A stretch of 64,000 nucleotides of DNA from Scatosoma sp045576335 (GCA_045576335.1 JAZNGH010000027.1:88064-152063); one strand, 5' to 3'. Shown: positions 24,059-33,178, numbered from the stretch's first letter. Notes: generated from the letters alone by a model not told the origin. A program made the numbers and translations.

Positions 24059-25885
24059 ATGTTAAGAGAAGATTTGAGAAACGTCGCCATTATCGCGCAC
24101 GTTGACCACGGTAAAACGACGCTCGTCAACGAAATGCTGGCGCAGGGCGGGGCGTTCCGTGAAAATCAGCAAGTGCAGGACAGAGTAATGGATTCGGGCG
24201 ATTTGGAAAAGGAGCGCGGGATTACCATACTCGCAAAAAATACCTCCGCACATTATAAAGGGGTAAAAATCAATATCGTCGACACCCCGGGGCACGCCGA
24301 TTTCTCGGGCGAGGTCGAACGCGTTTTGAAAATGGTAAACGGCGCGCTTATCCTCGTCGATTCAGCGGAAGGACCGCTCCCGCAAACCCGTTTCGTTATG
24401 CAAAAGGCGCTTGCGCTTGGTTTGAAAATGATTATCGTTATCAATAAAGTAGACAGACCGGACGCACGAATTGCCGAGGTTGTGGAGGAAATGCAGCTTT
24501 TGATGATGGAGCTGGACGCTACGGACGAGCAGCTGGAAAGCCCGATCGTCTATTGTTGCGGCCGTCAGGGCACGGCGTCTTTGACACCCGATAAACAGGA
24601 GGAAAACCTCAATCCCCTCTTTGATACCATTTTGCAAACGATTCCGCCTATGGATATGGACACGGAAGGCGCGGGACAGCTGTTGGTTTCGTGCATCGAC
24701 TACAACGAGTTTGTGGGGCGTATCGGTATCGGTAGAATTGAACGGGGCGTCATTCGCGCAAATGAGCCTGTTTCCGTTTGTAACTTCAACGACAACAAGG
24801 TAAGGACGAATTGCAAAATTGCCAACCTTTATCAAATCGAGGGGTTGGAAAGGGTATCCGTGCCCACGGCACAGGCAGGGGATATCGTCGTCTTTTCGGG
24901 AATTGACGGATTGAATATCGGCGATACCGTGTGTGAGCCGACGGCGGTTGAGCCGGTGCAGTTCGTGAAAATCGAAGAACCTACGGTGGAGATGACTTTC
25001 TCTGTAAACGACAGTCCGTTTGCGGGTAAAGAAGGTAAATTTGTAACTTCCCGTCAGCTTCGCGACCGTTTGTATAAAGAGCTTCTCCGCGACGTGTCCT
25101 TGCGCGTCAACGATACTGATTACGCGGACAGCTTCCGCGTTTGTGGCAGAGGGGAAATGCATCTCTCCATTCTCATTGAAACTATGCGCCGCGAGGGCTA
25201 CGAGTTCCAAGTTTCCACGCCTAAGGTATTATATAAAGAAATTGACGGCGTTCGTCACGAGCCGATTGAGCTGTTCGTTGCGGACGTGCCCGAGGATATG
25301 ACGGGACCCGTGTTCTCGGCAATGGGAAACAGAAAGGGGAATTTGTTGCAAATGACGGCAATCGGCAGCCGTATGCGCCTTGAATTTACCGTACCCTCTC
25401 GCGGGTTGTTCGGTTATAAGAGCGAATTTTTGACGGACACCAAGGGACAAGGGATTATGAATACGATCTTCTATTCCTACGAGCCGTATAAAGGCGATAT
25501 GCAGCGTAGAAACACAGGTTCGCTCGTGGCGTTTGAAACGGGTGAAGCGGTGGCTTACGGTCTGTTCAACGCACAGGGCAGAGGGAATTTGTTTATCACT
25601 CCCGGAACGCCCGTATATCAGGGTATGGTCGTGGGGTACACCAACCTTGCCGACGATATCAACGTCAACGTTTGCAAGACGAAACACTTAACCAACACCC
25701 GTTCGTCTAGCAGTGACGACGCGTTGACGCTTATTCCCGTTTCTAAAATGAGCTTGGAGGAATGCTTGGAGTTCATCGCCGACGACGAGTTGTTGGAAGT
25801 AACGCCCAAGAGCTTGCGCATCAGAAAGCGTATTTTGGATAGCGAGCTTCGCGCAAAAGCGAGGGCAAAAGAGAAGAATAAATGA
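24059..25885 (+). CDS. typA: Ribosome-associated GTPase TypA/BipA
   Basis: 608 residues. G1 AHVDHGKTT at 13-21, switch region RGITI, DTPGHADF and NKVD are intact, followed by the EF-G-like domains and the BipA-specific C-terminus (RNTGSLVAFETGEAVAYGL). It is a ribosome-binding translational GTPase involved in 50S assembly and growth under stress. The HAD hydrolase gene overlaps its stop, indicating translational coupling. Confidence 0.96.
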   Translation: MLREDLRNVAIIAHVDHGKTTLVNEMLAQGGAFRENQQVQDRVMDSGDLEKERGITILAKNTSAHYKGVKINIVDTPGHADFSGEVERVLKMVNGALILVDSAEGPLPQTRFVMQKALALGLKMIIVINKVDRPDARIAEVVEEMQLLMMELDATDEQLESPIVYCCGRQGTASLTPDKQEENLNPLFDTILQTIPPMDMDTEGAGQLLVSCIDYNEFVGRIGIGRIERGVIRANEPVSVCNFNDNKVRTNCKIANLYQIEGLERVSVPTAQAGDIVVFSGIDGLNIGDTVCEPTAVEPVQFVKIEEPTVEMTFSVNDSPFAGKEGKFVTSRQLRDRLYKELLRDVSLRVNDTDYADSFRVCGRGEMHLSILIETMRREGYEFQVSTPKVLYKEIDGVRHEPIELFVADVPEDMTGPVFSAMGNRKGNLLQMTAIGSRMRLEFTVPSRGLFGYKSEFLTDTKGQGIMNTIFYSYEPYKGDMQRRNTGSLVAFETGEAVAYGLFNAQGRGNLFITPGTPVYQGMVVGYTNLADDINVNVCKTKHLTNTRSSSSDDALTLIPVSKMSLEECLEFIADDELLEVTPKSLRIRKRILDSELRAKARAKEKNK

Positions 25886-26523
25886 TGAAAGCGTATTTGT
25901 TTGATTTGGACGGAACGCTCGTCGATTCTATGACCAACGGCTGGGTAAAAATGTTCGAGAGCTTTTTACGAAAGCGTCGCCTGCCTTTTTCGGTCGAAGT
26001 GATTAAAAACGTGATTGCCTTGGGAATGACGGGCGCGGCGGCGTATATGCGCGATTATTTCTCGCTCGCGGAGAGCGTGGAAGATATCGTTTCGGAATTT
26101 GTCGGCTCGATTAGAGAGAAATACGAAACGGCCATTCCCGCAAAACCCAGCGTGGGGGAAACGTTAAAGGCGTTGAAAGCGCGCGGCGCAAGCCTAAACG
26201 TGCTCACGGCAAGCCCGCACATTTTTTTAGACCCTTGTATGAAACGGCTGGGGTTATACGATTGCTTTGACAATCTTTGGTCGTTGGAGGATTTCCCTAC
26301 GACCAAGGCAGACCCGCAAATTTACAAGCTGGCGGCGGCGCGCTTGGGAAGGGAAATCGAGGAGTGCGCTATGGTGGACGACAGCATTGCCGTCGTGCGC
26401 GCGGCAAAAAAGAGCGGTATTTATACAATCGGTGTTTTCGACGAATTTTCTTCGGCTTTTGAAAAGGAAATGCTGGCTTTAAGCGATAAATATATTTACG
26501 ATTTTAAGGATTTATTGAAATAA
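25882..26523 (+). CDS. HAD-superfamily hydrolase (phosphatase-like)
   Basis: 213 residues. FDLDGTLVDSM (motif I, D8 and D10), LTASPH (motif II), K and VDDSIAVVRAAKKSG (motif IV) form a complete HAD core with a helical cap like phosphoglycolate phosphatases. The substrate is unknown. The start overlaps the typA stop (ATGATGA); either of two adjacent ATGs may be used. A terminator follows. Confidence 0.8.
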   Translation: MMKAYLFDLDGTLVDSMTNGWVKMFESFLRKRRLPFSVEVIKNVIALGMTGAAAYMRDYFSLAESVEDIVSEFVGSIREKYETAIPAKPSVGETLKALKARGASLNVLTASPHIFLDPCMKRLGLYDCFDNLWSLEDFPTTKADPQIYKLAAARLGREIEECAMVDDSIAVVRAAKKSGIYTIGVFDEFSSAFEKEMLALSDKYIYDFKDLLK

Positions 26524-26524
26524 A

Positions 26525-26552
26525 CGACCCGCAAAAAGCGGGTCCGTTTTTT
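26525..26552 (+). terminator. Terminator after the typA-HAD unit
   Basis: GACCCGC pairs with GCGGGTC over an A5 loop, followed by six T. Confidence 0.85.
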
Positions 26553-26563
26553 ATTTAGGAAGG

Positions 26564-26582
26564 GGGGCAGGTATGCGTTGAA
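26564..26582 (+). repeat. Dispersed 19-nt repeat, copy downstream of the HAD gene
   Basis: Exact GGGGCAGGTATGCGTTGAA, 12 bases after the terminator T-run. Confidence 0.75.
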
Positions 26583-26615
26583 ATAAAAAATATGCAACTT
26601 TTTTTCAAAAAAGTA

Positions 26616-26644
26616 TTGCATTTTTTGGAAAACTGTGATATAAT
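26616..26644 (+). promoter_or_regulatory. Promoter of the RsgI-like lipoprotein gene
   Basis: TTGCAT (26616-26621), 17 bases, TATAAT (26639-26644). Confidence 0.7.
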
Positions 26645-26703
26645 ACAGCAAAGTTGCGAATATAATGCAACGACAAAAAACGATTTTTCGGAGGTTTTTG
26701 AAT

Positions 26704-27912
26704 ATGAAAAAAATCAAAAGAATTACGTGTGCGTTATGCGCGTTGGTGATGAGTAGCTCGGCGATTGTTCTTTCCGCTTGCGGTGATACGGGCGCAAATA
26801 ACGACGAGGCGAAAACGGTTATGAATTTGTCGCTCAATCCCGAAGTGGAATTCGTTTTGGATGGAAACGACAAGGTCATCAGTGTAAACGCGCTCAACGA
26901 AGAAGGGAATTTGATTATCAGCGCGGAAGCGTTCGCAAACGTTGAGGGCAAGAGCGCGGAGGAGGCGGCAAAGCTGTTCGTGCAAGTATCCAAGGATACG
27001 GGCTTCCTCGTTTCGGGAAGCTTAAAAACGGAGGAAAACGAGGTTGAGGTTTCTGTTTCGGGTAGCGAAGCGGACGTGCGCGCATTGTACGAAAGCGTAG
27101 CTACGGATATCCAAGCGTATTACGACGAGTTGGGCATTGAAGCAAAAATAGAAAAGGCGGCGGATTTGACCAAGGAGCACCTTGAAGAGCTTGTAGAAGA
27201 ATGTACGCCCTATTTGACGGAAGCGGAAATTGAGGCAATGGAATACGCGGAGCTTGTGAAAACGCTCGCCGAATCGAGAAAGGAAACGGCGGAATTCTAT
27301 TCGCAAGAGATCAAGACGGCGTATTACGAAGCGAAAGCCCGTGTCGTGGAAGAGGCAAAGGTGGAAACGCTCAAAGCGAAATTGAATGCCGTGGGAGCGA
27401 TAGCGGTAGAAGCGGCGAATACGTTGTATAATAGCGCGGTGGAGCAAATCGAGAGCGTACGCTTGAACTATCTCATTAAAGAAGATAGCATTTATCAAAA
27501 GGCGTTGGCGAGCTTCCGTGAAAAGAAGATAGAATACCTCAATTACAGAAATTACGTGTCGCAACAGGAAACGATAACGACGGAGCAGGCAAACCGTCTT
27601 GCGGAGCTTGATCAGCTCTTGGAAACGGCGGAAACGGCGTTGGAGGATGCAGGGGAAACAGCGAACGCACTTTTGGATTCGTTGAAGGTCGAGCTGACGA
27701 ACGCTTACAATAGCGTGATTACCTTGATTGAAAGCAATTCCGTTAAAGCGGAAAATTATCTCACGGAAATCGAAGAGGCGAAAACGACCGCGCTTGCAAA
27801 CGCAGACGAGGATTTCGAAGAAAACTACGCGGCGTACAAGGCGGCGGCGAAGAATAAGTGGGCTTCTATGCACGCAGAGCTCGTGGAGGGCTACGACGCT
27901 TCCGCAAATTAA
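26704..27912 (+). CDS. Lipoprotein with RsgI-like domain and long helical region
   Basis: 402 residues from the ATG at 26704, preceded by CGGAGG. A basic start and hydrophobic stretch end in the lipobox VLSAC (C26). Residues ~38-75 (NLSLNPEVEFVLDGNDKVIS and the following VNALNEEGNLII) resemble the extracytoplasmic middle domain of RsgI-type anti-sigma factors. The remaining ~300 residues are Glu/Ala/Lys-rich and predicted helical or coiled coil. There is no transmembrane anchor or cytoplasmic sigma-binding part, so it is not itself an anti-sigma factor. A surface sensing or scaffolding role is a guess. It is monocistronic, with its own promoter and terminator. Confidence 0.65.
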   Translation: MKKIKRITCALCALVMSSSAIVLSACGDTGANNDEAKTVMNLSLNPEVEFVLDGNDKVISVNALNEEGNLIISAEAFANVEGKSAEEAAKLFVQVSKDTGFLVSGSLKTEENEVEVSVSGSEADVRALYESVATDIQAYYDELGIEAKIEKAADLTKEHLEELVEECTPYLTEAEIEAMEYAELVKTLAESRKETAEFYSQEIKTAYYEAKARVVEEAKVETLKAKLNAVGAIAVEAANTLYNSAVEQIESVRLNYLIKEDSIYQKALASFREKKIEYLNYRNYVSQQETITTEQANRLAELDQLLETAETALEDAGETANALLDSLKVELTNAYNSVITLIESNSVKAENYLTEIEEAKTTALANADEDFEENYAAYKAAAKNKWASMHAELVEGYDASAN

Positions 27913-27926
27913 ACGTAAAGCACGCA

Positions 27927-27963
27927 AAAGCCCCCCCCGAGCGGTCTGCTCGGGGGCTTTTCT
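27927..27963 (+). terminator. Terminator after the lipoprotein gene
   Basis: CCCCCGAGC pairs with GCTCGGGGG, flanked by AAAAG and CTTTT. Confidence 0.88.
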
Positions 27964-28071
27964 TACGCGTACGCGTATATATAAATAGAGGAAGTAAAAG
28001 TATCATAAAACGGAAATATTCCTATTTTCCAAAAAAAGTTAAAAAAATTTCAAAAAAATTCGTTCAAACGC

Positions 28072-28100
28072 TTGACAGCCACTTGAAAATTTGGTATTAT
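28072..28100 (+). promoter_or_regulatory. Promoter of the S10 ribosomal operon with A-tract upstream element
   Basis: TTGACA (28072-28077), 17 bases, TATTAT (28095-28100). Several A-tracts spaced about one helical turn apart at ~28031-28060 precede the -35, as in UP-element-boosted promoters. The 440-base gap before rpsJ contains only this promoter and the leader. Confidence 0.85.
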
Positions 28101-28106
28101 AAGTAG

Positions 28107-28352
28107 GCTGTGTAAAAACGCGGTGTATGGGTTGATGCGGGAAGTTACTGAAATTTCAAGGCAAAAGCCGTCTTGACAGATAATTTCCGTTGACAAAAGT
28201 GGGACTGGATTCCTGCGACTAACCGAGGCTTTGCGTAAGAACGCTCGGGCAAAAACGTGAGTGTTTTTATTTTGCGGGTGACCTCGATACACACGGGTGA
28301 GTTGACACGGTAAATAAAATGTTAGTATAAACGGTAAAAGGAGTAACACAAA
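28107..28352 (+). promoter_or_regulatory. Long structured leader of the S10 operon
   Basis: About 245 transcribed bases precede rpsJ. Local hairpins are visible: AAAACGTGAGTGTTTT at ~28254-28269, enclosed by CGAGG/CCTCG pairing between ~28224 and 28285. No long open frame with a ribosome-binding site is present. Ribosomal operon leaders often bind an encoded protein (L4 in the S10 operon of Escherichia coli). Whether this one does is inference; I do not recognise a named motif. Confidence 0.45.
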
Positions 28353-28652
28353 ATGGCAGTTCAAAAAATCAGAATTAAGTTAGCGGCGTACGACCACGAA
28401 CTCGTTGACGAAGCGGCAAGCCGCATCGTTGAAACGATGAAGAAGAGCGGAGCAAAAATCTCCGGTCCTATTCCCCTTCCTACGGAAAGAGAAATTATCA
28501 CGATTCTTCGTTCCCCGCACAAGTACAAGGATTCTCGCGAGCAGTTCGAAATGAGAACGTACAAGAGAATTATCGATATCTATTCCCCCAACGCGAAACT
28601 GCTTGATTCCATTCACCTCCCTGCAGGCGTGGATATCAAGATTAAGCTTTGA
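28353..28652 (+). CDS. rpsJ: Ribosomal protein uS10
   Basis: 99 residues, first gene of the superoperon. The start AVQKIRIKLAAYDHELVDEAA and KRIIDIYSP are uS10 signatures. uS10 sits in the 30S head and doubles as the antitermination factor NusE. AAAGGAG lies 10 bases before the ATG. An 80-base gap separates it from rplC. It ends in TGA. Confidence 0.97.
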   Translation: MAVQKIRIKLAAYDHELVDEAASRIVETMKKSGAKISGPIPLPTEREIITILRSPHKYKDSREQFEMRTYKRIIDIYSPNAKLLDSIHLPAGVDIKIKL

Positions 28653-28732
28653 TCGGGAATAATCAAAATTTGCCGAGAAATACTTTCAAAGGTATTCGAG
28701 AATAAAAAAATTTTAAGGAGTGAACTTTATCA

Positions 28733-29368
28733 ATGAATAAAGCAATCATCGGACGCAAAGTGGGTATGACCCAAATCTTTGCAGCAGACGGAAAAATGAT
28801 TCCCGTCACGGTAGTGGAGGCAGGTCCTTGCCCCGTAGTGCAGGTAAAGACGGTTGAAAACGACGGCTATTGTGCGTTGAAACTCGGCTTTATCGAAACG
28901 AGCGAAAAGGCTCTTACCAAGCCCGAGCTCGGACAGTTCAAGAAAGCGGGCGTTAAACCCCACAAGGTCTTGAAGGAAATCAGAGTAGCAAATGCAGAAA
29001 CGTATACGGTTGGTACGGAAATCAAAGCCAACGTTTTCGCGGCAGGCGAAAAGGTAGACGTATCGGGCGTGACGAAAGGTCACGGTTTCACGGGTGTTAT
29101 CAAGCGTTGGAATCAACAGAGATTGAAGATGACGCACGGTACCGGCCCCGTACACAGAGAGCCCGGTTCTATGGGTCCCATCAGCTCCCCGTCGAGAGTA
29201 TTCAAGAATAAACACCTCGCGGGTCAGTACGGTGTGGAAAACGTTACGATCCAAAACCTTGAAATCGTAAAGGTTGACGTGGAAAGAAACGCGCTCCTCA
29301 TCAAAGGTGCTATTCCCGGACCGAAAGGCAGCATCGTTACCGTTTCGGACAGCGTTAAGAGCAAATAA
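28733..29368 (+). CDS. rplC: Ribosomal protein uL3
   Basis: 211 residues. MNKAIIGRKVGMTQIF at the start and GHGFTGVIKRWNQQR plus RVFKNKHLAGQYG in the middle are diagnostic. uL3 is a primary 23S-binding protein near the peptidyl transferase centre. Ribosome-binding site AAGGAG; rplD follows after 15 bases. Confidence 0.97.
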   Translation: MNKAIIGRKVGMTQIFAADGKMIPVTVVEAGPCPVVQVKTVENDGYCALKLGFIETSEKALTKPELGQFKKAGVKPHKVLKEIRVANAETYTVGTEIKANVFAAGEKVDVSGVTKGHGFTGVIKRWNQQRLKMTHGTGPVHREPGSMGPISSPSRVFKNKHLAGQYGVENVTIQNLEIVKVDVERNALLIKGAIPGPKGSIVTVSDSVKSK

Positions 29369-29383
29369 GGAGAGTGACAGACA

Positions 29384-30007
29384 ATGGCGGCTATTAAAGT
29401 ATTGAATATGAGCGGCGCGGAAGTCGGCGAAATCGAACTCAACGATAACGTATTCGGCGTCGAATATAAAGAATCTTTGATTCATCAGGCAGTCGTTACC
29501 CGTCTTGCAAACGAAAGACAGGGAACCAAATCCACCCTCACGAGAACGGAAGTTCGCGGCGGCGGTATCAAGCCTTGGAGACAAAAGGGCACGGGTCGTG
29601 CTCGTCAGGGCTCTATCCGCGCTCCGCAATGGATTAAGGGCGGCGTAGTATTCGCACCCAAATCCCGTGATTTTTCCAAGAAGATGAACGACAAGGCAAA
29701 GAAAGTTGCGCTTATGTCCGCGCTTTCCAAGAAGGTTGCCGACGGCGAGTTTATCGTAGTGGACGAGCTTAAAGCGGAAAACGGCAAGACCAAGGTTATG
29801 GCGGCGTTCGCAAACGCGCTCAACCTCAACAAGACGGCACTCGTCGTTATGGATAACGAGGACGTAAACGTAATCCGCGCGGCTGCAAACCTTCCCAAGC
29901 TTTCCACGCTTCCCCTCGCGCAATTAAGCACCTACGAAGTAGTTGCGAACGCGAAAGTGGTTATGACGAAAGCGGCGGTTGAGAAATTTCAGGAGGTGAA
30001 CGCATAA
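29384..30007 (+). CDS. rplD: Ribosomal protein uL4
   Basis: 207 residues. The exit-tunnel loop is visible as RGGGIKPWRQKGTGRARQGS. In Escherichia coli free uL4 also represses the S10 operon through its leader, so it is the natural candidate regulator of the long leader here. The TAA overlaps the rplW ATG (TAATG), indicating coupled translation. Confidence 0.97.
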   Translation: MAAIKVLNMSGAEVGEIELNDNVFGVEYKESLIHQAVVTRLANERQGTKSTLTRTEVRGGGIKPWRQKGTGRARQGSIRAPQWIKGGVVFAPKSRDFSKKMNDKAKKVALMSALSKKVADGEFIVVDELKAENGKTKVMAAFANALNLNKTALVVMDNEDVNVIRAAANLPKLSTLPLAQLSTYEVVANAKVVMTKAAVEKFQEVNA

Positions 30008-30297
30008 TGTTTGCTGAAGATATTATCTTGAAGCCCGTCCTCACCGAGAAAGGTTACGACGGTATCGCATCTAAAAAATACACCTTCTACGTAAAGAAGG
30101 ACGCAAACAAGACCCAAATCAAGCTTGCTGTAGAAAAGCTTTTCGGCGTTAAGGTTGAAAAGGTGAACACCATCAACTATAAAGGTAAGCTTAAAAGAAT
30201 GGGCAGAAACGAAGGGTACACGCCCGATCGCAAGAAAGCGATCGTTACCTTGAAGGAAGATAGCAAGGCTATCGAATTCTTCGAGTCGTTGACCTAA
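30007..30297 (+). CDS. rplW: Ribosomal protein uL23
   Basis: 96 residues. DIILKPVLTEKGY and YTFYVKKDANKTQIKLAVEKLFG are typical. uL23 lines the tunnel exit and is the docking site for trigger factor and SRP. It shares one base with rplD. Tandem stops TAA TAG end the gene. Confidence 0.96.
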   Translation: MFAEDIILKPVLTEKGYDGIASKKYTFYVKKDANKTQIKLAVEKLFGVKVEKVNTINYKGKLKRMGRNEGYTPDRKKAIVTLKEDSKAIEFFESLT

Positions 30298-30312
30298 TAG
30301 GAGGAGAAAGAA

Positions 30313-31143
30313 ATGGCTATTAAAACGTATAAACCCACCTCCGCAGGTCGCCGTTTCGTAACGGTACTTACGAACGACGATTTGACGAAAGGTGCAAAGC
30401 CCGAAAGATCGCTTATGCACGACCAGCGTCACAGCGGCGGCCGTAACAATATGGGTAGAATTACCACCAGACATATCGGTGGCGGCAACCGTAGAAAATA
30501 TCGTATTATCGACTTCAAAAGACAGAAAGACGATATTCCCGCAACGGTACAGAGCATTCAGTACGATCCCAACAGAAGTGCGCATATTGCGCTCCTCGTA
30601 TACGCAGACGGCGTTAAGAGCTATATCCTTGCTCCCGTAGGTCTGAACGTAGGGGATAAGGTTATGAGCGGCGTAAACGCGGACATCAAGGTCGGCAACG
30701 CGCTTCCCCTTGAAAATATCCCCGTAGGTACGATGGTACACAATATCGAGCTTACGCCGGGTAAAGGCGGTCAGATTGCAAGAAGTGCAGGGATCTCCGC
30801 ACAAATCATGGCTGTCGAAGGCAAGTATGCGACGATTCGTATGCCGAGCGGCGAAATGAGATATATTCTTCTCAAATGCCGCGCGACGATCGGTCAAGTC
30901 GGCAACGTCGACCACGAGCTCGTATCGCTTGGTAAAGCAGGTAAAGCAAGATATCTTGGTTTGAGACCTGAAGTAAGAGGTTCGGTAATGAACCCCGTTG
31001 ACCACCCTCACGGCGGTGGTGAAGGTAAGTCTCCGATCGGTCACGCCGGTCCTTTGACGCCTTGGGGTAAGCCTGCTCTCGGTTACAAAACCAGAAAGAA
31101 GAAGAATGCAACAAACAAGTTCATTCTCAAAAGAATTAACTAA
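30313..31143 (+). CDS. rplB: Ribosomal protein uL2
   Basis: 276 residues. RHIGGGNRRKYRIIDFKR and the C-terminal NPVDHPHGGGEGKSPIG, containing the conserved histidine near the peptidyl transferase centre, are intact. uL2 is needed for subunit association and catalytic-centre assembly. GGAGGAG precedes the ATG. Confidence 0.97.
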   Translation: MAIKTYKPTSAGRRFVTVLTNDDLTKGAKPERSLMHDQRHSGGRNNMGRITTRHIGGGNRRKYRIIDFKRQKDDIPATVQSIQYDPNRSAHIALLVYADGVKSYILAPVGLNVGDKVMSGVNADIKVGNALPLENIPVGTMVHNIELTPGKGGQIARSAGISAQIMAVEGKYATIRMPSGEMRYILLKCRATIGQVGNVDHELVSLGKAGKARYLGLRPEVRGSVMNPVDHPHGGGEGKSPIGHAGPLTPWGKPALGYKTRKKKNATNKFILKRIN

Positions 31144-31158
31144 TCGGAGGGTTGAAAA

Positions 31159-31434
31159 ATGTCAAGAAGCGTTAAGAAAGGACCTTATGTCGAAGCGAAG
31201 CTTTTGAGCAGAATTCAAGCTATGAACGAATCGAACGAAAAGAAGGTTATCAAGACCTGGTCGAGAGCATCTACCATTTTCCCCGATTTCGTTGGACACA
31301 CGATTGCCGTATACGACGGACGCAAGCACGTGCCCGTATACGTGACGGAGGATATGATCGGCTGCAAGCTCGGTGAGTTTGCTCCCACGAGAACGTTCCA
31401 CGGTCATACGGCTAAAACGACGGGTGGCAAATAA
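31159..31434 (+). CDS. rpsS: Ribosomal protein uS19
   Basis: 91 residues, typical length. MSRSVKKGPYVEAKLL, IKTWSRASTIFPDFVGHTIAV and EFAPTRTFHGH are diagnostic. uS19 lies in the 30S head beside uS13, whose gene carries an internal TAG further along this cluster. Confidence 0.97.
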   Translation: MSRSVKKGPYVEAKLLSRIQAMNESNEKKVIKTWSRASTIFPDFVGHTIAVYDGRKHVPVYVTEDMIGCKLGEFAPTRTFHGHTAKTTGGK

Positions 31435-31448
31435 GGAGATAAGATAAT

Positions 31449-31850
31449 ATGGCAACGAATATGAAGAAAAAAACGGAAAGGGTGGCAGCAAACAAAGAAA
31501 AACGCCCTTACGCAGTCGCCAAATATATCAGAGTTTCCCCCTACAAGGTGAGAACGGTTCTCGCTTTGATTCGCGGAAAGAGCTATAAAGAAGCAAAAGC
31601 AATTCTTGATTACAGCGTAAACGGCAGTGCGTTGGCTGTTAAGAAGGTATTGATGAGCGCGGCGGCAAATGCAGAACACAATATGGGTATGGACAAGAAC
31701 GATCTGTACGTTGCGGAATGCTTTGCAGACGGCGGTCAGATGCTTAAAAGAATGCAACCCGTATCCAAGGGCAGAGGGCACGCAATCTTAAAGAGAACGA
31801 GCCACATCACCGTAATTTTGGACGTTAAGAAATTGGAAGGAGAAGTATAA
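31449..31850 (+). CDS. rplV: Ribosomal protein uL22
   Basis: 133 residues. AVAKYIRVSPYKVRTVLALIRGKSY and the tunnel hairpin GRGHAILKRTSHITV identify it. An N-terminal extension of about 18 basic residues precedes the core. rpsC begins 2 bases after its stop region. Confidence 0.96.
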   Translation: MATNMKKKTERVAANKEKRPYAVAKYIRVSPYKVRTVLALIRGKSYKEAKAILDYSVNGSALAVKKVLMSAAANAEHNMGMDKNDLYVAECFADGGQMLKRMQPVSKGRGHAILKRTSHITVILDVKKLEGEV

Positions 31851-31852
31851 CA

Positions 31853-32518
31853 ATGGGACAAAAAGTTAATCCTCACGGTTTGAGAGTCGGCGTTATCACG
31901 GGTTGGAATACCACCTGGTATGCAGATAAAAAAGAATTCTCCAAATTCCTTAAAGAAGACAACGTAATCCGTACGTTCTTGAAAAAGAAGTACTATGCGG
32001 CAGCGGTAAGCAAAATCCTTATCGAGAGAGCGGCAACGAGACTCGTGGTAACCATTTACACGGCTCGTCCCGGCGTTATTATCGGTAAAGGCGGCGCGGA
32101 AATCGAGGTTATCAAGAAAGACCTTGCAAAGCTTACGAACGGCAAAGCAATCAGCATCAACATCACGGAAGTGAGAAAGCCCGATTGCGACGCACAGCTC
32201 GTAGCAGAGGGCGTTGCGGCACAGCTTGAAAAGCGTATGTCTTTCAGACGTTGTATGAAGCAGGCTATCGGCCGTTCTATGAGAGCGGGCGTAAAAGGCA
32301 TCAAAATGATGGTCAGCGGCCGTCTTGACGGTGCTGAAATCGCAAGAAGCGAGCATTATCACGAGGGTTCTATTCCCCTTCAAACGCTTCGTGCGGATAT
32401 CGATTACGGTTTTGCGGAAGCGCACACGACCTTCGGTATGATCGGCGTTAAGTGCTGGATTTACAAGGGCGAGGTTATCAAAGCTGCCAAGAAAGCCGTA
32501 GAAGGAGGCGAACAGTAA
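31853..32518 (+). CDS. rpsC: Ribosomal protein uS3
   Basis: 221 residues. MGQKVNPHGLRVGVITGWNTTWYA at the start; the KH domain motif VIIGKGGAEIEVIKKDL and MRAGVKGIKMMVSGRLDGAEIAR are intact. uS3 forms part of the mRNA entry helicase. The stop overlaps the rplP ATG (TAATG). Confidence 0.97.
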   Translation: MGQKVNPHGLRVGVITGWNTTWYADKKEFSKFLKEDNVIRTFLKKKYYAAAVSKILIERAATRLVVTIYTARPGVIIGKGGAEIEVIKKDLAKLTNGKAISINITEVRKPDCDAQLVAEGVAAQLEKRMSFRRCMKQAIGRSMRAGVKGIKMMVSGRLDGAEIARSEHYHEGSIPLQTLRADIDYGFAEAHTTFGMIGVKCWIYKGEVIKAAKKAVEGGEQ

Positions 32519-32967
32519 TGTTAATTCCCAAAAGAGTAAAAAGACGTAGACAGCATCGCGGTACTATGAAGGGTAAGGCTACGAAGGGTAACGTAATCGC
32601 TTACGGCGAATACGGTTTGGTATCCGAAGAGCTTGGCTGGATTAAATCCAACCAAATCGAAGCAGCCCGTATCGCTATGACGAGATTTATCAAGCGTGGC
32701 GGTAAAGTATGGATCGACATCTTCCCCCACAAGCCTATCACGAAGAAGCCCGCTGAAACGCGTATGGGTTCCGGTAAAGGTTCGGTTGAATATTGGGTAG
32801 CCGTTGTTAAACCTGGCCGCGTAATGTTCGAAATGGCAGGCGTAAGCGAAGAAGTGGCAAGAGAGGCAATGCGTCTTGCGGCGCACAAGCTTCCCGTAAA
32901 GTGCAAGTTTGTTAAGAAAGAAGTCGTTGCGGAAGCTCCCGAAACGGCAGAAGGCGGTGAACAATAA
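32518..32967 (+). CDS. rplP: Ribosomal protein uL16
   Basis: 149 residues from the overlapping ATG. MLIPKRVKRRRQHRGTMKGKA, GSGKGSVEYWVAVVKPGRVMFE and ALRLAAHKLP-like wording identify uL16, which organises the A site of the 50S. A short acidic tail (APETAEGGEQ) extends the C-terminus. The stop overlaps the rpmC start. Confidence 0.96.
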   Translation: MLIPKRVKRRRQHRGTMKGKATKGNVIAYGEYGLVSEELGWIKSNQIEAARIAMTRFIKRGGKVWIDIFPHKPITKKPAETRMGSGKGSVEYWVAVVKPGRVMFEMAGVSEEVAREAMRLAAHKLPVKCKFVKKEVVAEAPETAEGGEQ

Positions 32968-33161
32968 TGAAAGCGAAAGAAGTAAAAGAAATGACGAGCG
33001 AAGAGCTTGTAGCAAAGCTCGCGGAGCTTAAAAGCGAACTTTTCAATCTTCGTTTCCGTCTGGCGTCCGGTCAGCTTGAAAACCCCGTTTCCATCAGAAC
33101 CTGCAAGAGAGATATCGCTCGCGTAAACACGGAAATCCGTGCGAGAGAGCTCAAAGCGTAA
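32967..33161 (+). CDS. rpmC: Ribosomal protein uL29
   Basis: 64 residues, a two-helix protein: EMTSEELVAKLAELKSELFNLRF and RTCKRDIARVNTEIRARE. It sits by the tunnel exit next to uL23. It is coupled to rplP through TAATG. Confidence 0.95.
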   Translation: MKAKEVKEMTSEELVAKLAELKSELFNLRFRLASGQLENPVSIRTCKRDIARVNTEIRARELKA

Positions 33162-33178
33162 CATTGGAGGACAGCATT

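Noticed and set aside
28730..29923. Long open frame antisense to rplC-rplD
   Set aside because: Overlaps two highly conserved genes and shows no family features; caused by codon bias on the opposite strand.
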